Source: DASYUM01 sp036001225
GTDB taxonomy: Bacteria > Methylomirabilota > Methylomirabilia > Rokubacteriales > DASRDR01
Direction of reading: 5' to 3'
Assembly: GCA_036001225.1 (NCBI GenBank)
Contig: DASYUM010000029.1
Location: 1 to 7,490 of the forward strand
DNA length: 7,490 bases
The position numbers and the translations under genes were made by a program. The notes beneath the pieces are model-generated. The model was not told the DNA's origin. It searched no databases and was given only the letters and a program-made list of their open reading frames with translations. Shown here piece by piece: positions 5,729 through 7,490 of the stretch. How positions within the stretch are numbered: the stretch's first letter is position 1; every line of letters starts with the position of its first letter.

Positions 5729-6631
5729 ATGCCCCACGTAGCCCGTCTCGACCCTCCTCCGGCCGCTGCCGCGACGCCCTGGCACGGCCAGGTCTCCTGG
5801 GCCTGGGTGGGGGTGGTCCCGTTCTTCGTCTTCGCCCTCATGTTCCTGATCCTGCCGACCAGCTTCCTGGCGGTGGGTGGCTTTCAGGACGGCGAAGGCC
5901 GTTTCACTCTCCAGAACGTCCGCGACCTCTTTCAGCCGACCATCCTCAGCTCCTACTGGATCAGCCTCCAGGTCAGTGCGGCCTCCGCGGTCGGAGGCGC
6001 CATCGTCGGCTTCCTCCTGGCCTACGCGGCGATGGCCGGCGGACTGCCCCGCTGGGTTCGCCCGATGCTGATGACCTTTTCGGGCGTCGCCTCGAACTTC
6101 GCCGGGGTGCCGCTGGCCTTCGCGTTCCTGGCCACGCTCGGCCGCACGGGGCTGCTCACGGTCCTCCTGGTCGACCTCTTCGGGTTCAACATCTACCGCG
6201 CCGGCTTCAACCTGCTGAGCTTCTGGGGGTTGACCCTGGCCTACCTGTATTTCCAGATTCCGCTCATGGTGCTGATCATGGCGCCGGCCCTGGATGGACT
6301 TCGGCGCGAATGGCGCGAGGCCTCGGCCAACCTCGGCGCCAGCGCGTGGGAGTACTGGCGCTACATCGCGCTGCCCATCCTGTGGCCCCCGTTGCTCGGG
6401 GCTTGCTTGCTCCTCTTCGCCAACGCCTTCGGCGCGATCGCCACGGCCTACGCGCTGACCGGTAGCTCGCTCAACATCGTCACGATCCTCCTCTACGCGC
6501 AGATCCGAGGCGACGTGCTGCACAATCAGAACCTGGGCTACGCGCTGGCGCTGGGCATGATCGTGATCACCGGGCTGTCGAATGCCGCCTACATCTGGCT
6601 GCGCGGGCGGAGCGAGAAGTGGCTGCGATGA
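5729..6631 (+). CDS. ABC transporter permease, PotB-type
   Basis: First inner-membrane channel subunit of the second importer, 300 residues. The start chosen is ATG 5729, with GGGCGGA about 8 bases upstream. A nearby ATG at 5721 is out of frame and meets TAG after six codons. A Pro/Ala-rich cytoplasmic leader (residues 1-23) precedes the first membrane segment (about 24-49, VPFFVFALMFLILPTSFLA). Around six membrane segments can be seen, with others near VGGAIVGFLLAYAAMAGG, TFSGVASNFAGVPLAFAFLA, LTLAYLYFQIPLMVLIMAPA, LLGACLLLFANAFGAIATAYA and ALALGMIVITGLSNAAYIWL. The ATPase-docking EAA loop begins at Glu197 (EASANLGASAWEYW, followed by IALPIL). The layout matches the binding-protein-dependent permeases of the polyamine/iron/phosphonate group. 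Its TGA overlaps the next permease's ATG (ATGA), so the pair is co-translated. The assignment to PotB-type is structural and does not name a substrate. Confidence 0.9.
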   Translation: MPHVARLDPPPAAAATPWHGQVSWAWVGVVPFFVFALMFLILPTSFLAVGGFQDGEGRFTLQNVRDLFQPTILSSYWISLQVSAASAVGGAIVGFLLAYAAMAGGLPRWVRPMLMTFSGVASNFAGVPLAFAFLATLGRTGLLTVLLVDLFGFNIYRAGFNLLSFWGLTLAYLYFQIPLMVLIMAPALDGLRREWREASANLGASAWEYWRYIALPILWPPLLGACLLLFANAFGAIATAYALTGSSLNIVTILLYAQIRGDVLHNQNLGYALALGMIVITGLSNAAYIWLRGRSEKWLR

Positions 6632-7419
6632 AGCGCCCGGCCCTCCAGTCGTGGGCGATCGTCCTCCTGGGCGGGCTCTACTTCTTCCTCCCTCTCCTGG
6701 GGACCTTCGAGTTCTCGCTGCGCTACCGGCGCGGCGTGTACAGCTTCGAGGCCTACCGGCTCGTGCTGAACGATCCGCAGTTTCGCGCGACCTTCACCTA
6801 TTCGACGCTGCTGGCCCTGGCCACCATCGTCGTCGGCGTCCTCCTGGTGGTGCCGACCGCCTACTGGATCCAGCTGCGTCTGCCGGGCCTGCGCCCCCTC
6901 GTGGAGTTCATCACGCTGCTCCCGCTGGTCATCCCCGCCATCGTGCTGGTGTTCGGATATCTCCGGATCTACAACAGCGCGTCGGTGTTGCCGCTGACGA
7001 GCACCGAGACCACCACCGATCTGCTGCTGATGTTCAGCTACGTGGCGCTGTCGCTGCCCTACATGTACCGGGCGGTCGATACCGGCTTGCGCGCGATCGA
7101 CGTGCGCACGCTGACGGAAGCGGCCCACAGCCTGGGCGCGGGGTGGGGCACGATTCTCCTTCGGGTCATCTTTCCGAACGTGCGGGTGGCGGTCCTCAGT
7201 GGGGCCTTCCTGACCTTCGCCATCGTCATCGGCGAGTTCACGATGGCCAGTCTGCTGGATCGCCCCGCGTTCGGGCCCTACCTTCAGCTGATCGGCGCCA
7301 ATCGCGCCTACGAGCCGTCGGCGCTGGCGATCATCACCTTTGCGATCACCTGGGCCTGCATGGGCGTGATCCAGATGCTCGGGCGCCGGGCGCCCGGGCA
7401 GGTCGTCGGACCGCACTGA
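6628..7419 (+). CDS. ABC transporter permease, PotC-type
   Basis: Second channel subunit of the same importer, 263 residues, near the usual length for PotC-type permeases. ATG 6628 sits in the ATGA overlap with the preceding stop. An in-frame GTG at 6619 would add only three residues and is less likely. Membrane segments are visible at about residues 10-27, 58-80 (LLALATIVVGVLLVVPTAYW), 91-111 (LLPLVIPAIVLVFGY), 130-150 (LLLMFSYVALSLPYMY), 185-210 (VLSGAFLTFAIVIGEFTMASLL) and 233-251 (LAIITFAITWACMGVIQML). The EAA loop begins at Glu164 (EAAHSLGAGWGTIL, followed by VIFPNV). The GEFTMASLL segment after the loop is typical of PotC and iron/phosphonate-type permeases. Nothing looks truncated. The partner ATPase is not in the window and would be expected next or at another locus. 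Confidence 0.91.
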   Translation: MKRPALQSWAIVLLGGLYFFLPLLGTFEFSLRYRRGVYSFEAYRLVLNDPQFRATFTYSTLLALATIVVGVLLVVPTAYWIQLRLPGLRPLVEFITLLPLVIPAIVLVFGYLRIYNSASVLPLTSTETTTDLLLMFSYVALSLPYMYRAVDTGLRAIDVRTLTEAAHSLGAGWGTILLRVIFPNVRVAVLSGAFLTFAIVIGEFTMASLLDRPAFGPYLQLIGANRAYEPSALAIITFAITWACMGVIQMLGRRAPGQVVGPH

Positions 7420-7434
7420 GAGTGTGTCGGAGTA

Positions 7435-7447
7435 ATCGGCGGCCGAT
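7435..7447. repeat. Short perfect palindrome downstream of the second transporter
   Basis: ATCGGC at 7435-7440 and GCCGAT at 7442-7447 are perfect inverted repeats around a single base, 15 bases after the permease stop. It could be an operator half-site pair, a small hairpin or chance; six-base arms in GC-rich DNA are weak evidence. It overlaps the possible ATG at 7446. Confidence 0.3.
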
Positions 7448-7490
7448 GGTCGCAATCACGGAGTGCCTGGTGGAGCGTCCGAGCGGCGGC
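7446..7490 (+). CDS. Possible start of a further gene, cut by the window edge
   Basis: ATG at 7446 opens a frame that runs to the last base: 15 codons, MVAITECLVERPSGG. The best ribosome-binding candidate is GGAG at 7429-7432, 13 bases upstream, which is rather far. By operon logic the importer's ATPase could begin here, but these 15 residues show no Walker motif and do not let me name a family. The rest of the 71 bases after the permease stop holds nothing else I can identify. Confidence 0.22.
   Translation, partial: MVAITECLVERPSGG

Noticed and set aside
2846..6523. Very long open frame on the minus strand (1225 codons) spanning glpK, the binding protein and part of the permease
   Set aside because: It is low-complexity Arg/Gly/Pro/Glu-rich translation antisense to genes with strong family motifs. 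Such frames are expected in GC-rich DNA where stop codons are rare opposite real codons.
7381..7400. GGGCGCC/GGGCGCCC self-complementary run near the end of the last permease
   Set aside because: Lies in coding sequence for Gly/Arg/Ala/Pro residues, and GC codon choice explains it; no T-run follows.

Overview
The window is a GC-rich, gene-dense stretch of bacterial chromosome or metagenomic contig. All eight recognisable genes lie on the + strand. GTG and TTG starts are common, and four gene junctions carry a 4-base stop/start overlap (TTGA, GTGA, GTGA, ATGA). No rRNA, tRNA, CRISPR array, insertion sequence or prophage gene was seen. Composition and style fit a high-GC soil or subsurface lineage such as Rokubacteria/Methylomirabilota or a high-GC proteobacterium. 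That placement is an impression, since no phylogenetic marker is present.

Region 1 (1-4426) is a glycerophosphodiester / glycerol-3-phosphate operon. It holds the 3' part of ugpA and a complete ugpE, the two permeases of the Ugp ABC importer. These are followed by a small uncharacterised lipoprotein, a glycerophosphodiester phosphodiesterase (ugpQ-like) and glycerol kinase (glpK). Together they would bring in G3P or its diesters, release G3P from diesters, and phosphorylate free glycerol to G3P. The binding protein UgpB is probably upstream of the window. The ATPase UgpC is not between or after the permeases seen here.

Region 2 (4427-7419) follows a 126-base gap that has an exact TTGACA hexamer and a strong ribosome binding site. 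It is a second, unrelated ABC importer: a periplasmic binding protein of the iron/polyamine/phosphonate-type superfamily and two PotB/PotC-type permeases that overlap by 4 bases. Its ATPase is not visible and may begin at the right edge. The substrate cannot be read from the sequence. Its position next to ugpQ-glpK makes a phosphorylated or glycerol-derived compound a reasonable guess, and a polyamine is the main alternative.

Points worth a second look: (a) the phosphodiesterase has what looks like a complete signal peptide with no start codon in its frame, while a well-placed GTG lies one frame away, suggesting a one-base indel; (b) a perfect 9-bp C/G-run hairpin between the binding-protein and permease genes also covers the permease's ribosome binding site; (c) the glycerol kinase appears to lack the arginine used for fructose-1,6-bisphosphate feedback inhibition in E. 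coli; (d) a lipoprotein of unknown role is embedded in the ugp operon. No clearly new molecular system was found.
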